A DNA stretch of 64,000 nucleotides from an uncultured Dialister sp. (GTDB lineage: Bacteria > Bacillota > Negativicutes > Veillonellales > Dialisteraceae), in contig OMVW01000006.1 of NCBI GenBank assembly GCA_900314595.1, positions 1-64,000 on the forward strand, read 5' to 3'. A program made the translations under genes and the position numbers. This document shows positions 47,835-56,546 of this stretch, in pieces. How positions within the stretch are numbered: position 1 is the first letter of the stretch; each line of letters opens with the position of its first letter. The notes below the pieces were generated by a model. It was not told the origin of the DNA. It did no database searches and was given only the letters and a program-made list of their open reading frames with translations.

Positions 47835-48353
47835 ATGAATGCAAAGGAACGGCGTGAGAAAATCCGGGAAATACTGAACAAAAGTGAAGGCAAAGTAAAA
47901 GGAAACGATCTGGCGGATCTGTTTCAGGTCAGCCGGCAGATTGTCGTGGGTGATGTGGCTCTTTTGAAAGCGTCCGGCCTTCCGGTGATATCCACGCCGC
48001 GGGGCTACTATGTGGAAAAAGGGAAGAGCAGCCATGCAGAAAGAACCCTGGTCTGCATCCATCAGAAAAGACAGACCGCAAAGGAGCTTGAAATTATTGT
48101 GGCTCATGGAGGAATCATTCATAATGTTTCCATAGATCATGAAATGTATGGCATTATTACAGCGGCACTGGAAATTGAAAATGAAGAGGATATCCGCTTC
48201 TTCCTTGAAAAAATGAGGGAGACTCATTTTACTCTTCTTTCTTCCATCAGCGGTGGTATTCACAGTCATCTCATTGAAGCGGAGAATGAAGAGAAGCTGG
48301 ATGAGATCGAAAAGGCCCTGCGGGATGCAGGTTTCCTGTATGAAGGTAAGTAA
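47835..48353 (+). CDS. niaR: NAD biosynthesis repressor NiaR
   Basis: 172 aa. N-terminal HTH (KVKGNDLADLFQVSRQIVVGDVALL) and a C-terminal 3H domain with its conserved histidines in EIIVAHGGIIHNVSIDHEMYG and GGIHSHLIE. NiaR represses NAD synthesis and niacin transport genes with nicotinate as co-repressor in Firmicutes. AGGAGG precedes ATG. No NAD gene is adjacent, so its targets are elsewhere. The gap before it has TTTACA and TATAAT boxes spaced 15 bp. Confidence 0.9.
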   Translation: MNAKERREKIREILNKSEGKVKGNDLADLFQVSRQIVVGDVALLKASGLPVISTPRGYYVEKGKSSHAERTLVCIHQKRQTAKELEIIVAHGGIIHNVSIDHEMYGIITAALEIENEEDIRFFLEKMRETHFTLLSSISGGIHSHLIEAENEEKLDEIEKALRDAGFLYEGK

Positions 48354-48355
48354 AA

Positions 48356-49318
48356 ATGAAATCCTGGAATGTGACTCCTTCGGAAGAAGGGGTAACTGCT
48401 CTGAAATATGTGTGCCGTCTCCTGCCTTCGGCATCCATGGGGCTCATTCGTAAAAGTATCCGGAAAAAGAATATCACCCTTAATGGAAAGAAAATGGAAG
48501 GGAAAGAGCATCTAAGGGCGGGGGATACGATTTCCATCTGGTTCTCTGATGAAACTTTAACAAAATTTATTGGAAATGGTCCATCAGCACCGGAGGATAC
48601 GGGGATTTTTCACCTCAGTGATTATATTGTCTATGAGGATGAAAATATCCTTGTCCTGAACAAGCCGGCCGGTATCCTCTCTCAGGGAGATTCATCCGGC
48701 AGCTTATCGCTCAATGATGGAGTTCTTGCTTATCTGAAAGATTTCATGACTCCTGCTTTCAAACCATCCATATGCAACAGGCTGGACAGGAATACAAGCG
48801 GTCTCGTGCTGGCAGGTAAAACCATGGAGGCCCTGCAGGTCCTGAACGAACTGATCAGATCCAGAAAAGTGCATAAATATTATGAAGCTCTTGTGCTGGG
48901 AACAGTCGAAAGTGCGGGCGTTTTTAAGGGGTACATGGTTAAAGACAGAGAGAAGAACCGGGTCTTTTGGTCTGAAAAACAGGTTAGAGGGAGCGTTCCC
49001 GTGGAGACTCGTTATGAACGGATAAAAACTATGAGGAAAGAGGGTATTACTTTTTCCCTGGTGAAAATCCTTCTTGTCACCGGAAGATCCCATCAGATTC
49101 GTGTCCATTTTCAGGCGGCCGGTCATCCGCTTCTGGGAGAAAAGAAATATGGCAGCCCTGAGGGCATTTCTGCCTCCGAAAAGCTTCATATTAAGCGGCA
49201 GATGCTTCATGCCTTTCAGCTGGAGTTTCCTGAAATGGATGGAAACTTTTCCAATTTGTCCGGAAAAGTGGTGGAAGCCCCGCTGCCGGAAGATTTTGTG
49301 AAAGTGATCAGCCGATAG
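48356..49318 (+). CDS. RluA-family rRNA pseudouridine synthase
   Basis: 320 aa. N-terminal S4 RNA-binding domain (SMGLIRKSIRKKNITLNGKKM), then the catalytic domain with NRLDRNTSGLVLAGK (catalytic Asp), VHKYYEALVLG and GRSHQIRVHFQAAGHPLLG. RluC/RluD enzymes isomerise uridines in 23S rRNA; which site cannot be told. It starts 2 nt after the niaR stop, so the two are co-transcribed. Confidence 0.92.
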   Translation: MKSWNVTPSEEGVTALKYVCRLLPSASMGLIRKSIRKKNITLNGKKMEGKEHLRAGDTISIWFSDETLTKFIGNGPSAPEDTGIFHLSDYIVYEDENILVLNKPAGILSQGDSSGSLSLNDGVLAYLKDFMTPAFKPSICNRLDRNTSGLVLAGKTMEALQVLNELIRSRKVHKYYEALVLGTVESAGVFKGYMVKDREKNRVFWSEKQVRGSVPVETRYERIKTMRKEGITFSLVKILLVTGRSHQIRVHFQAAGHPLLGEKKYGSPEGISASEKLHIKRQMLHAFQLEFPEMDGNFSNLSGKVVEAPLPEDFVKVISR

Positions 49319-49349
49319 CTGTGGGCAGAGAGATGAATTATTCTATTTT

Positions 49350-49400
49350 CCTTCAAAATAAAAAACCGTCTCATGATGAGACGGTTTTTATTTTGAAGGA
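49350..49400. terminator. Large bidirectional terminator
   Basis: A near-perfect inverted repeat over more than 20 bp per arm: CTTCAAAATAAAAA-ACCGTCTCAT against ATGAGACGGTTTTTATTTTGAAG, ending both the pseudouridine synthase and the leftward dehydrogenase. Confidence 0.9.
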
Positions 49401-49438
49401 ATTGAACAGTTTATGGCTGACTGCCAGTCTTGGACCCT

Positions 49439-50383
49439 TCAGCAAATCACATTTTTCTGATTTCCGGCAAGGTAACTTTCCAGATTGTCAAATACGATGA
49501 CTGCCCTTCTGGCCATGGCTTCTTTTGTGTCAAATCCGACGTGGGGCGTGAGGACGAGATTTGGGGCGGAAAGGAGAGGATAATCTGCAGGAAGCGGAGG
49601 TTCTCCGTCATATACGTCAATGCCTGCGCCTGCAATTTTTCCTTCTTTCAGAAGTTCTGCAAGGGCAGCATTATCGATGACTCCGCCCCGGGCGGTATTG
49701 ATAAGGATGGCATCTTTCCGCATGAGGGAAAGTTTTTCCTTATCCAGAATATGCCGGGTTTCCGGAGTCAGCGGAAGGTGGACGGTAATGATATCACTTG
49801 TTTTGAGCAGTGTATCCAGATCTGTGTAGTCAATAGAAGGATTGTTTTTAGAGCGGTTATATCCGATGACTTTAGCGCCAAAAACCTTTGCGAGCTCTGC
49901 CACCCGGGAGCCGATGGCACCGGTACCGATAATGCCGATTGTTCGGTCTTTTATTTCAATTCCCACAAGTCCCGCATTGTTTTTTCCATTTTTAGTGGCT
50001 TTGTTTCCTTCAGAAAGTTTGCGATAGAGGGAAAGAATCATGCCGAAGGCAAGCTCTGCCACTGATTCCGTGGAGTAGCCGGCACAGTTGGAAACGGAGA
50101 TTCCTTTTTCTTTACAGGTATCGATATCCACATGGTCCACACCGGTGAATGCGACACAGATATATTTGAGAGAAGCAGCTTTGAGGAGGGCTTCTTTTTT
50201 CAGCGGATAATTGGCAATGACCAGAAGGTCGGCTTTTTCAATCCTCTTTCCCAGGTCTTCCTGATTTTTCGGAAGAGAGTCATAGGCGGTGATGTGGAAG
50301 CCTTTATTTTCCAGATTTGCGGAAAGACTCTCAAGCATTTCCTTTGTAATTCCAAGAGGCTGGGCGATAACGATTTCTTTCAT
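49439..50383 (-). CDS. D-isomer-specific 2-hydroxyacid dehydrogenase
   Basis: 314 aa. Interconverts 2-ketoacids and D-2-hydroxyacids. Rossmann loop GTGAIGSRVAELAK, catalytic Arg in NTARGGVID, Glu in AGAGIDVYDGEPP and His in TPHVGF. After strand beta-2 the residues are GYNRSK where NAD enzymes usually have Asp, which suggests NADPH use. Substrate (lactate, glycerate, phosphoglycerate, hydroxyisocaproate) is open; it is too short for SerA with an ACT domain. AGGAGAAATC precedes the ATG. Confidence 0.9.
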   Translation of the reverse strand: MKEIVIAQPLGITKEMLESLSANLENKGFHITAYDSLPKNQEDLGKRIEKADLLVIANYPLKKEALLKAASLKYICVAFTGVDHVDIDTCKEKGISVSNCAGYSTESVAELAFGMILSLYRKLSEGNKATKNGKNNAGLVGIEIKDRTIGIIGTGAIGSRVAELAKVFGAKVIGYNRSKNNPSIDYTDLDTLLKTSDIITVHLPLTPETRHILDKEKLSLMRKDAILINTARGGVIDNAALAELLKEGKIAGAGIDVYDGEPPLPADYPLLSAPNLVLTPHVGFDTKEAMARRAVIVFDNLESYLAGNQKNVIC

Positions 50384-50431
50384 GTGATTTCTCCTTTCTG
50401 AAAGAGAAAAATTTTAAATAGAAATATTTAA

Positions 50432-51310
50432 TCAGAAAATAGATTGACCTTTGATCAGTACGGGGCTGGGAAGCTGGCTGAAAAATACTCCCGCAATCAT
50501 GGCAATGGCGCCTGCCGCCTGAGTGGAGGTGAAAGATTCATTCAGGAAAAGAACTCCGAAAATACCACCAAATACCATTTCCATGCTGAGAATCATGGAA
50601 GCTTCCGTAGGAGGCAGGAATTTCTGACCTACTGCCTGCAGCGTATAGGCAACGCCGGTAGAAAAGAGTCCGGTGTAAAGAATAGGCCATAGAGCACCTT
50701 CGATACCCGAAATCGTGGGAGTCTCAAAAAGAAAAGCCAGCAGGAGATTCAGGATGCCTGCCACGAAAAACTGACCGGAAGAAAGAAGAACCGGCGGAAA
50801 GCGTTGGGTCAGGTAATTCAGGGCATGAATCTGGATGGTAAAACCCAGAGCGCAGAGGAGCATAAGGAAATCTCCCAGGCTGATGGTAAAATCTTCCGTA
50901 ATAGACATGCAGTAGGACCCTATGATGGCAAGCAGGGCGCCAATGAGATGATTGCGGTGAAGAGAAAGTCCAAGAGCGAGTCCTGTGACCGGTACCAGAA
51001 GAATATAATTGGCTGTAAGGAAGCTGGCTTTGGAAGCGGTCGTGTACTGAAGACCCACCTGCTGAAGTGTGGCTCCTGCAAAAAGGGGTACTCCGCACAT
51101 GATGAAAGCCGCCCAGAGTGGAATTTTCGTCGTCAGGGGCGGTTTTTCTTCGTGAAGAATATGAATCACCGGCAGAAGGGCAAATGAGCCGAGAATGAAC
51201 CGGACACCATTAAATGTGTAGGGTCCTACCGTATCCATGCCAACTACCTGGGCCACGAAGGCAAAACCCCAGATGAGTGCGGTCAGAAGCAGAAGGAAAC
51301 GATATTTCAT
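50432..51310 (-). CDS. EamA/DMT family exporter
   Basis: 292 aa, ten membrane segments in two EamA repeats (LLLTALIWGFAFVAQ at the start; GALWPILYTGLFSTGVAYTLQAVGQ and EASMILSMEMVFGGIFGVLFLNE in the second). DMT exporters release amino acids or other small metabolites. It lies 48 nt upstream of the dehydrogenase on the same strand and may be co-transcribed. AAGGAG precedes the ATG. Confidence 0.9.
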   Translation of the reverse strand: MKYRFLLLLTALIWGFAFVAQVVGMDTVGPYTFNGVRFILGSFALLPVIHILHEEKPPLTTKIPLWAAFIMCGVPLFAGATLQQVGLQYTTASKASFLTANYILLVPVTGLALGLSLHRNHLIGALLAIIGSYCMSITEDFTISLGDFLMLLCALGFTIQIHALNYLTQRFPPVLLSSGQFFVAGILNLLLAFLFETPTISGIEGALWPILYTGLFSTGVAYTLQAVGQKFLPPTEASMILSMEMVFGGIFGVLFLNESFTSTQAAGAIAMIAGVFFSQLPSPVLIKGQSIF

Positions 51311-51331
51311 AAAAAACTCCTTTTAGTAATG

Positions 51332-51349
51332 TTATAATAATTATTATAA
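51332..51349. promoter_or_regulatory. 18-bp palindrome between divergent genes
   Basis: TTATAATAATTATTATAA is a perfect palindrome containing TATAAT-like -10 sequences for both directions. It probably holds the back-to-back promoters of the EamA and HAD genes. Confidence 0.5.
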
Positions 51350-51392
51350 AAGAAAACAGAACGCTTTTCCATTATTAGTAAAAGGAGTATTT

Positions 51393-52193
51393 ATGTCCAT
51401 CCGTATGATTGCCATCGATCTCGATGGTACCCTGCTTCATGATGATATGACTATTTCACCTTATTCCCGTTCCGTTATCCGCCGGGCTCTTGACAAAGGA
51501 TTTAAAATCGTAGTGGCTACGGGCCGCATGTGGGATTCTGCCAAAATCAAAGTGGACTTGCTGGATCTGGGCAATGTGCCGGTTATCTGCTATACCGGTT
51601 CCTGGATTATGATGAGCGAAACCGGTAAACCCGTGCTTCAGCAGGGCCTTGATCCGGAACTGGCATCCCGCATTTTATACTTTGCGAAGGAAAAGGGCTG
51701 GGGAACCACTATTTTCATGGATGACCGGATCTATATGGAAAAGCCGGACGGCACGGAAATCAAGTATCAGAAATATCGTTCTAAGAAACCTGTATTTCTG
51801 GGCGATGCTTTTTTCCATCCGACACAGCTTGTAACCCGGGTTATTCTTGCTGACCCTTCTTATGAGCAGCGAATGGTTATCAGAAAAGCTATTGAGAAGG
51901 AATTCGGGGATGCAGTAGATATTGTCTTTCCGGGGGATGATTTTGTCGATGTTCATAAAAAAGGCGTGAATAAAGCGCAGGCGGTCCGTTTTCTGGCGGA
52001 AAAAGCAGGGATAGGGCATGATGAAATTCTTGCTTTTGGAAATACGGAAAACGATGTGCCCCTTCTTAAATATGCGGGCCAATCTTTTGCTGTGGCCAAT
52101 GCAGATGAGGTGGCAAAGAAGGCGGCCAAAGGAATCTGTCTTTCCAATGAAGAAGATGGCGTGGCAAAAGAAATAGAAAAATTGCTGTCATAA
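51393..52193 (+). CDS. Cof-type HAD phosphatase
   Basis: 266 aa, HAD subfamily IIB. Motif I MIAIDLDGTLLHDD with both catalytic Asp, motif II ATGRM, Lys in VNKAQAVRFLAEKAG and motif IV FGNTENDVPLLKYAG. These enzymes dephosphorylate sugar phosphates or flavin/pyridoxal phosphates with broad specificity. AAAGGAGTATTT precedes ATG 51393. Single gene. Confidence 0.93.
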   Translation: MSIRMIAIDLDGTLLHDDMTISPYSRSVIRRALDKGFKIVVATGRMWDSAKIKVDLLDLGNVPVICYTGSWIMMSETGKPVLQQGLDPELASRILYFAKEKGWGTTIFMDDRIYMEKPDGTEIKYQKYRSKKPVFLGDAFFHPTQLVTRVILADPSYEQRMVIRKAIEKEFGDAVDIVFPGDDFVDVHKKGVNKAQAVRFLAEKAGIGHDEILAFGNTENDVPLLKYAGQSFAVANADEVAKKAAKGICLSNEEDGVAKEIEKLLS

Positions 52194-52308
52194 ATTTTAT
52201 TCCTACGGGGAACATTTTCATTTATTGTTGTACATTATTCGTGGTCCGGTGTCAGTTCTTCACCGGAATCTTCTATTCTTAAAAAATTATTCAAATGGAA
52301 ATGCATAA

Positions 52309-52343
52309 AAAAACTGTGAGTCTCAAAGGAGAGTCACAGTTTT
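52309..52343. terminator. Bidirectional terminator between HAD and epimerase genes
   Basis: AAAACTGTGA (52309-52319 region) pairs with TCACAGTTTT (52334-52343). The left A run acts as a T run for the leftward operon. The 115 nt between the HAD stop and this stem show nothing. Confidence 0.8.
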
Positions 52344-52360
52344 ATATTTCCTTATCGTGG

Positions 52361-53281
52361 TCATTGCCGTTTCTGGAAGAATTCAATGGTATCTTTCAGC
52401 CCTCTGGCAAGGGGATAGGATGGTTTCCAGTCAAGTATACGGAAAGCTTTGTCATTATCAAGAGAGGAGCGGTAAATGTCTCCTGTCCTTTCAGGTCCGT
52501 AGTGGATGACAGATTCATCTCTTCCTGCGAGACGTACCATTTCATGAGCCAGTTCGTTCAGTGATATTTCCGATTTCGTGCTTATGTTGCAGGTTTCTGC
52601 ATCACCCTTTGTGAGGGCAGCCACATTGGCTGAAACAACATCATGAACGGAAATAAAGTCTCTTGTCTGTCCTCCGTCACCAAAGATGGTAATATCCTTT
52701 CCTTGTGCCAGCGCTTTGGCAAAAATGTAGATAACTCCGCCTTCCCCATGGGCACCCTGACGGGGACCGTACACATTGCTGTATCGGAGCACTGTATAGT
52801 GGAGACCGTATAGTCTGTGGTATAGAGCAAGGTACCTTTCTGTCATCCACTTGGTGAGACCATAGAAAGAGGTGGGGGCGGGGATTTCTGTTTCTTTCAG
52901 GGGAAGGGCCGGATTATCGCCATAAATAGCGGCAGAAGAGGAAAATATGATTTTTTTGACTCCTGTCTTTCTGGCTGCTTCCAGAATGGCAAGAAGGCCC
53001 ATGATATTCTCATCAGCATCGAAACGGGGGTCAGTAATGGAAACTGGCACCATGGTTTGAGCGGCTTCGTGATAAATGACATCAAAGCAATGGGATTTAC
53101 ATATTTCCATGAGGTCTGTATGGCGTATATCAGCCTCAATAAATTCCGCCTTCCGGTTGATGAACTCCTTTGTACCGGTGGAAAGGTTGTCTATGATCGT
53201 TACCTCATGACCTTGATCAATCAGTGCATCAACAAGGTGTGAGCCGATAAATCCGGCACCGCCGGTTACTAAAATCTTCAA
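52361..53281 (-). CDS. NAD-dependent nucleotide-sugar epimerase/dehydratase (GalE-like)
   Basis: 306 aa, extended short-chain dehydrogenase. GGAGFIGSHLVDAL (NAD loop), FSSSAAIYGD (catalytic Ser) and the YGLTK catalytic Tyr/Lys pair, then YGPRQGAHGEGGVIYIFAKA and GGQTRDFISVHDV. It resembles UDP-glucose 4-epimerases of the short bacterial type and probably supplies UDP-galactose or a relative for surface polysaccharide. Start is TTG 53281, 6 nt after AAGGAG, giving MKILVTGG; longer frames run into the regulator gene. Last gene of the leftward operon, 10 nt after the regulator stop. Confidence 0.9.
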   Translation of the reverse strand: MKILVTGGAGFIGSHLVDALIDQGHEVTIIDNLSTGTKEFINRKAEFIEADIRHTDLMEICKSHCFDVIYHEAAQTMVPVSITDPRFDADENIMGLLAILEAARKTGVKKIIFSSSAAIYGDNPALPLKETEIPAPTSFYGLTKWMTERYLALYHRLYGLHYTVLRYSNVYGPRQGAHGEGGVIYIFAKALAQGKDITIFGDGGQTRDFISVHDVVSANVAALTKGDAETCNISTKSEISLNELAHEMVRLAGRDESVIHYGPERTGDIYRSSLDNDKAFRILDWKPSYPLARGLKDTIEFFQKRQ

Positions 53282-53291
53282 AATATGCTCC

Positions 53292-54011
53292 TTACTGCTG
53301 ATTTGCGTGAAAACGATAACCTGAACCCCAGACGGTTTCAATCTGTTCATAGGGCTTGCCAGAGGCATGTTTCAGTTTATCCCTGAGGCGGTTGACATGA
53401 ACAGTGACGGTAGAGGATTCTCCGACCGGTTCAAAACTCCAGACCTGCTGGAAAAGCTGGTCCTTGGAAAAAACTTCATTTGGATGACGGGCAAGGAAGT
53501 AAAGAAGCTCAAATTCTTTTCCTGTAAGGTTTACATTGACGCCGTCTATAAGTACCTGGCGTGCTTTGGGGCGGATGGTCAGGTTTCCGATAACGAGTCC
53601 TTTTTCAACTGCAGGAACCGGTGTATCATCATCTTTTCCCAGAAGCCGTTTATGAGTAGCCAGCTGGGCTTTTAAATGGGCGATAAGTACTGTACCCCGG
53701 AAAGGCTTTACGATATAATCATCTGCTCCCAGGCCCAGTCCACGGACAATGTCTGCATCTTCCGTGCGAGCTGTGGCAAAGATGATTGGCGCATCTGTCA
53801 TTTCGCGTATCTTGCGGCAAAGGGAAAATCCGTCATCTTCGCCGGGAAGCATGATGTCAAGTATGATAGCATCAATCTTTTCCAATCGCATGATTTCCAA
53901 TGCATCTTCTCCGTTGGCAGCCACATAAGGCCTGTACCCGGAACCTTCCAGAAAATCTCTTTCCATATTTGCAATTTTGGGTTCATCTTCAACAATCAGT
54001 ACATTGGTCAT
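53292..54011 (-). CDS. OmpR-family response regulator
   Basis: 239 aa. Receiver domain with phospho-acceptor Asp52 (LDIMLPG) and Lys102 (VKPF), then a winged-helix DNA-binding domain (LTGKEFELLYFLARHPNEVFSKDQL and VTVHVNRLRDKL). It starts 2 nt after the stop of the kinase gene, so the two form a pair. Targets unknown; the epimerase behind it suggests envelope control. Confidence 0.95.
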   Translation of the reverse strand: MTNVLIVEDEPKIANMERDFLEGSGYRPYVAANGEDALEIMRLEKIDAIILDIMLPGEDDGFSLCRKIREMTDAPIIFATARTEDADIVRGLGLGADDYIVKPFRGTVLIAHLKAQLATHKRLLGKDDDTPVPAVEKGLVIGNLTIRPKARQVLIDGVNVNLTGKEFELLYFLARHPNEVFSKDQLFQQVWSFEPVGESSTVTVHVNRLRDKLKHASGKPYEQIETVWGSGYRFHANQQ

Positions 54012-54013
54012 TC

Positions 54014-55156
54014 TTACTTACTCCCTTCTGCGAGTGGGATATCAATAACAATTTTTAATCCGTTTTCACTAAGAGCCCGGTAGCGGCCTTTGTGGGCGGT
54101 AATAATTTCCGCCACAATGGCTAGGCCCAGGCCGCTGCCGTTACTTGTACGGCTCCTGGCTTCATCAGTACGGTAAAAGGCTTCAAAAATATGGGGAAGT
54201 TTATCCAAAGGGACTCCTGGTCCGTCATCCAGATAGGAGAATTCAGCATATTTCCCTTTTTCTTTAATAGTAATGAGAACATCGGAAGCATCTTTTATTC
54301 TATATTTTATCGTATTTGACAATAGATTGAAAATAATCCGCTGGAATTCTTTTTCGTCTACCAGTGCCGTGATGTTTTCATCCATATCGAAGGTGACGCA
54401 GACATTTCGTGAATCCAGATATTGTTTGTCATCATCGATAAATTCGCGGATGACTCTGCTGAAATTCATGGGCTTGGGATGGCAGATGACCCGGCTTGTG
54501 GAAAGCTTGTTGTATAGAGAGAGTTCATCAATCAGCCGTGACAGGTCATCAGAGCAGGAAGCAATAGCACCCAGGTACTGCTGCTTTTTTTCCGGTGTTT
54601 TTGCCATACCCAGCTGCAAAGCTTCCGTATAACCCATGATGGTGGTAAGGGGTGTCCGGAGATCGTGAGCAATACCGGAAAAAACAATTTTCCTGCTTGT
54701 CATGGACATAGCCCGTTCGGCGATAGAATTTTTCAGGTGTAGCTGCATCGTCCGGAAGGCATTGCAGGCTTCGCCGACTTCGTCGTTGCTATAGTAATCT
54801 ACCGCCATATTGTAATTTCCATATTGAATGGCACGGGCAGCCATGGAAAGCTGCTGCAGAGGTATGATGAAAGATTGCTGCATGTACCGGTAAAAAGAAA
54901 GATTGATTCTGGCGCTGAATATCAGGATTAAAAGGATAAACAAGGCAGAAAGGCCATAAATAAAGGAATTAAAAATTATACCGATAGATGCGGAATAAAT
55001 GAGGAAAGACAATAGAGAAACAATGCATATAAGAGAGGGAATACAGATGTAGAATAGCGCTTTAAGTACGATCTTATGCCGGAGCATGCTGCCCGGGTCT
55101 CCACTTTCCGGGGATGAAAAGGGAGCCTCTTTCATCTTTCTGGCGGCCCTGTCCAT
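54014..55156 (-). CDS. Sensor histidine kinase
   Basis: 380 aa. Two adjacent membrane segments (about 31-55 and 60-82) with very little outside the membrane, then HAMP-like and dimerisation parts: SGIAHDLRTPLT holds the phospho-acceptor His, followed by N box NLLSNTIKYR, G1 DDGPGVPLDKL, F box HIFEAFYR and G2 GSGLGLAI. The lack of an extracytoplasmic domain suggests sensing in or near the membrane, as in BceS/intramembrane-type kinases. It starts 3 nt after the exonuclease stop. Confidence 0.93.
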   Translation of the reverse strand: MDRAARKMKEAPFSSPESGDPGSMLRHKIVLKALFYICIPSLICIVSLLSFLIYSASIGIIFNSFIYGLSALFILLILIFSARINLSFYRYMQQSFIIPLQQLSMAARAIQYGNYNMAVDYYSNDEVGEACNAFRTMQLHLKNSIAERAMSMTSRKIVFSGIAHDLRTPLTTIMGYTEALQLGMAKTPEKKQQYLGAIASCSDDLSRLIDELSLYNKLSTSRVICHPKPMNFSRVIREFIDDDKQYLDSRNVCVTFDMDENITALVDEKEFQRIIFNLLSNTIKYRIKDASDVLITIKEKGKYAEFSYLDDGPGVPLDKLPHIFEAFYRTDEARSRTSNGSGLGLAIVAEIITAHKGRYRALSENGLKIVIDIPLAEGSK

Positions 55157-55159
55157 GAG

Positions 55160-55921
55160 TTACCCCAGATCGAGCTCTACAGGGCAATGATCACTGCCCA
55201 TAATTTCCGGATGGATGGAGGCATCCCTGATATTTTCCTTCCAGCCATCAGATACAAGGAAATAATCGATTCTCCAGCCGATATTCCGCTCTCTTGATTT
55301 AGCAAAGTAACTCCACCAGGAATAGGCATTCCTTGCATCGGGATTACGATAACGGAATGAATCCGTAAATCCGGCAGCAAGCAGGTCTGTCATTTTGCCC
55401 CGCTCTTCATCAGTAAAACCGGCATTTTTATGATTGGCGGCCGGATTGGCTATGTCGATATCTTCATGAGCCACATTGAGGTCACCGCAAAGTATGACAG
55501 GCTTGGATTCGGCCAATCCTGTCATGTATTTCTTCATTTCGTCCTCCCATTTCATCCGGTAAGAAAGACGGGCGAGACCTCGCTGGCTGTTTGGCGTGTA
55601 ACAGCAGAGAAGGTAATGATCTCCAAAGTCGGCAGTGATGAGGCGTCCTTCCTGATCATGTTCGGCAATACCCAGCCCGTAAGTTACAGAAAGAGGCTCT
55701 TCCTTCGTGAAAAGGGCCGTGCCACTGTAACCTTTCTTGACAGCACTGTTCCAGTATTGGTGGTAACCGGGAAGTTCCAGTTCAATCTGGTGAGGCTGCA
55801 GTTTTGTCTCCTGAAGGCAGAAGCAGTCTGCGTCAAGCGTCCGGAAAGCATCCATGAAACCTTTTTTCAGACATGCCCGGAGACCGTTCACATTCCAGGA
55901 AATATACTTCAGTTTTTTCAT
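55160..55921 (-). CDS. xth: Exodeoxyribonuclease III/AP endonuclease
   Basis: 253 aa, ExoA/XthA type. It cuts DNA at abasic sites and removes 3' blocks. KYISWNVNGLRA (Asn and metal site), FCLQETKL (catalytic Glu), CGDLNVAHEDID (Asp/Asn) and GSDHCPVEL (Asp-His pair) are intact. ATG 55921 has AAGGAG upstream. First gene of an operon with a two-component system, which is an unusual place for it. Confidence 0.95.
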   Translation of the reverse strand: MKKLKYISWNVNGLRACLKKGFMDAFRTLDADCFCLQETKLQPHQIELELPGYHQYWNSAVKKGYSGTALFTKEEPLSVTYGLGIAEHDQEGRLITADFGDHYLLCCYTPNSQRGLARLSYRMKWEDEMKKYMTGLAESKPVILCGDLNVAHEDIDIANPAANHKNAGFTDEERGKMTDLLAAGFTDSFRYRNPDARNAYSWWSYFAKSRERNIGWRIDYFLVSDGWKENIRDASIHPEIMGSDHCPVELDLG

Positions 55922-56188
55922 AGGAATCTCCTTCTGCTTGGAATAAAAATAATGATTTCTTATAATCATAATTATAAACTTTCCGTGACCGTTTTAAAAG
56001 GCAGAATGACATAGTTAAATTATTATTTATAACTTTTTCGCATAAATATTAAACTCGAAATCCCGTCAACGAATTTAAATTTTATGGCTTATAGTATAAA
56101 TGAAATATAAAAGATAAGCAGAAAGAAATAAATACCGGATATATTTTAACTTACTGTGTAAATATCGTGGAAACCTGGCCCGGTGTGC
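55922..56188. other. AT-rich intergenic region, divergent promoters
   Basis: About 340 bp between divergent genes, clearly richer in A/T than its flanks. Leftward -10 candidates occur in the TTATAATCATAATTATAA stretch (about 55959-55979). No open frame with a ribosome binding site and no stable hairpin were seen. Confidence 0.5.
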
Positions 56189-56194
56189 TATAAT
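56189..56194 (+). promoter_or_regulatory. Extended -10 promoter of the ACT-UPF0210 operon
   Basis: GTGCTATAAT with TATAAT at 56189-56194, no good -35. The start would leave about 60 nt of leader. Confidence 0.6.
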
Positions 56195-56262
56195 GTAGGC
56201 AGTTAAAGCAGGCAGGGCGTAGTTTCTTCCTGGCTGATTTCCTGGAAGGAGAAGGAGTCAAT

Positions 56263-56535
56263 ATGAAAAAGATTGTTATCACTGTAATTGGCGCTGACCG
56301 GGTCGGTATTGTTGCCGGCGTAGCCACTGCCCTGGCAGAGGAAAATATAAATATCCTTGATATTTCGCAGACTATTCTTGGAGACATTTTCGACATGGTC
56401 CTCATTTGCGATATGGAAAATGCCAGGGGTACTTTGAAAGATGTACAGGACGATATGGGCAGGCTGGGAAAAGAGCTGGGAGTCGATGTCCGTGCCCAGC
56501 TGGCTGATATTTTCTACGCCATGCACCGTATCTGA
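56263..56535 (+). CDS. ACT domain protein (UPF0237 family)
   Basis: 90 aa, a single ACT domain ([20 protein letters not shown], then [20 protein letters not shown]). ACT domains bind amino acids or other small ligands and regulate partners. It is paired in many bacteria with the UPF0210 protein that follows 11 nt later. GGAGAAGGAG precedes the ATG. The ligand and process are unknown. Confidence 0.9.
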   Translation: MKKIVITVIGADRVGIVAGVATALAEENINILDISQTILGDIFDMVLICDMENARGTLKDVQDDMGRLGKELGVDVRAQLADIFYAMHRI

Positions 56536-56546
56536 AAGGGGGAGCC

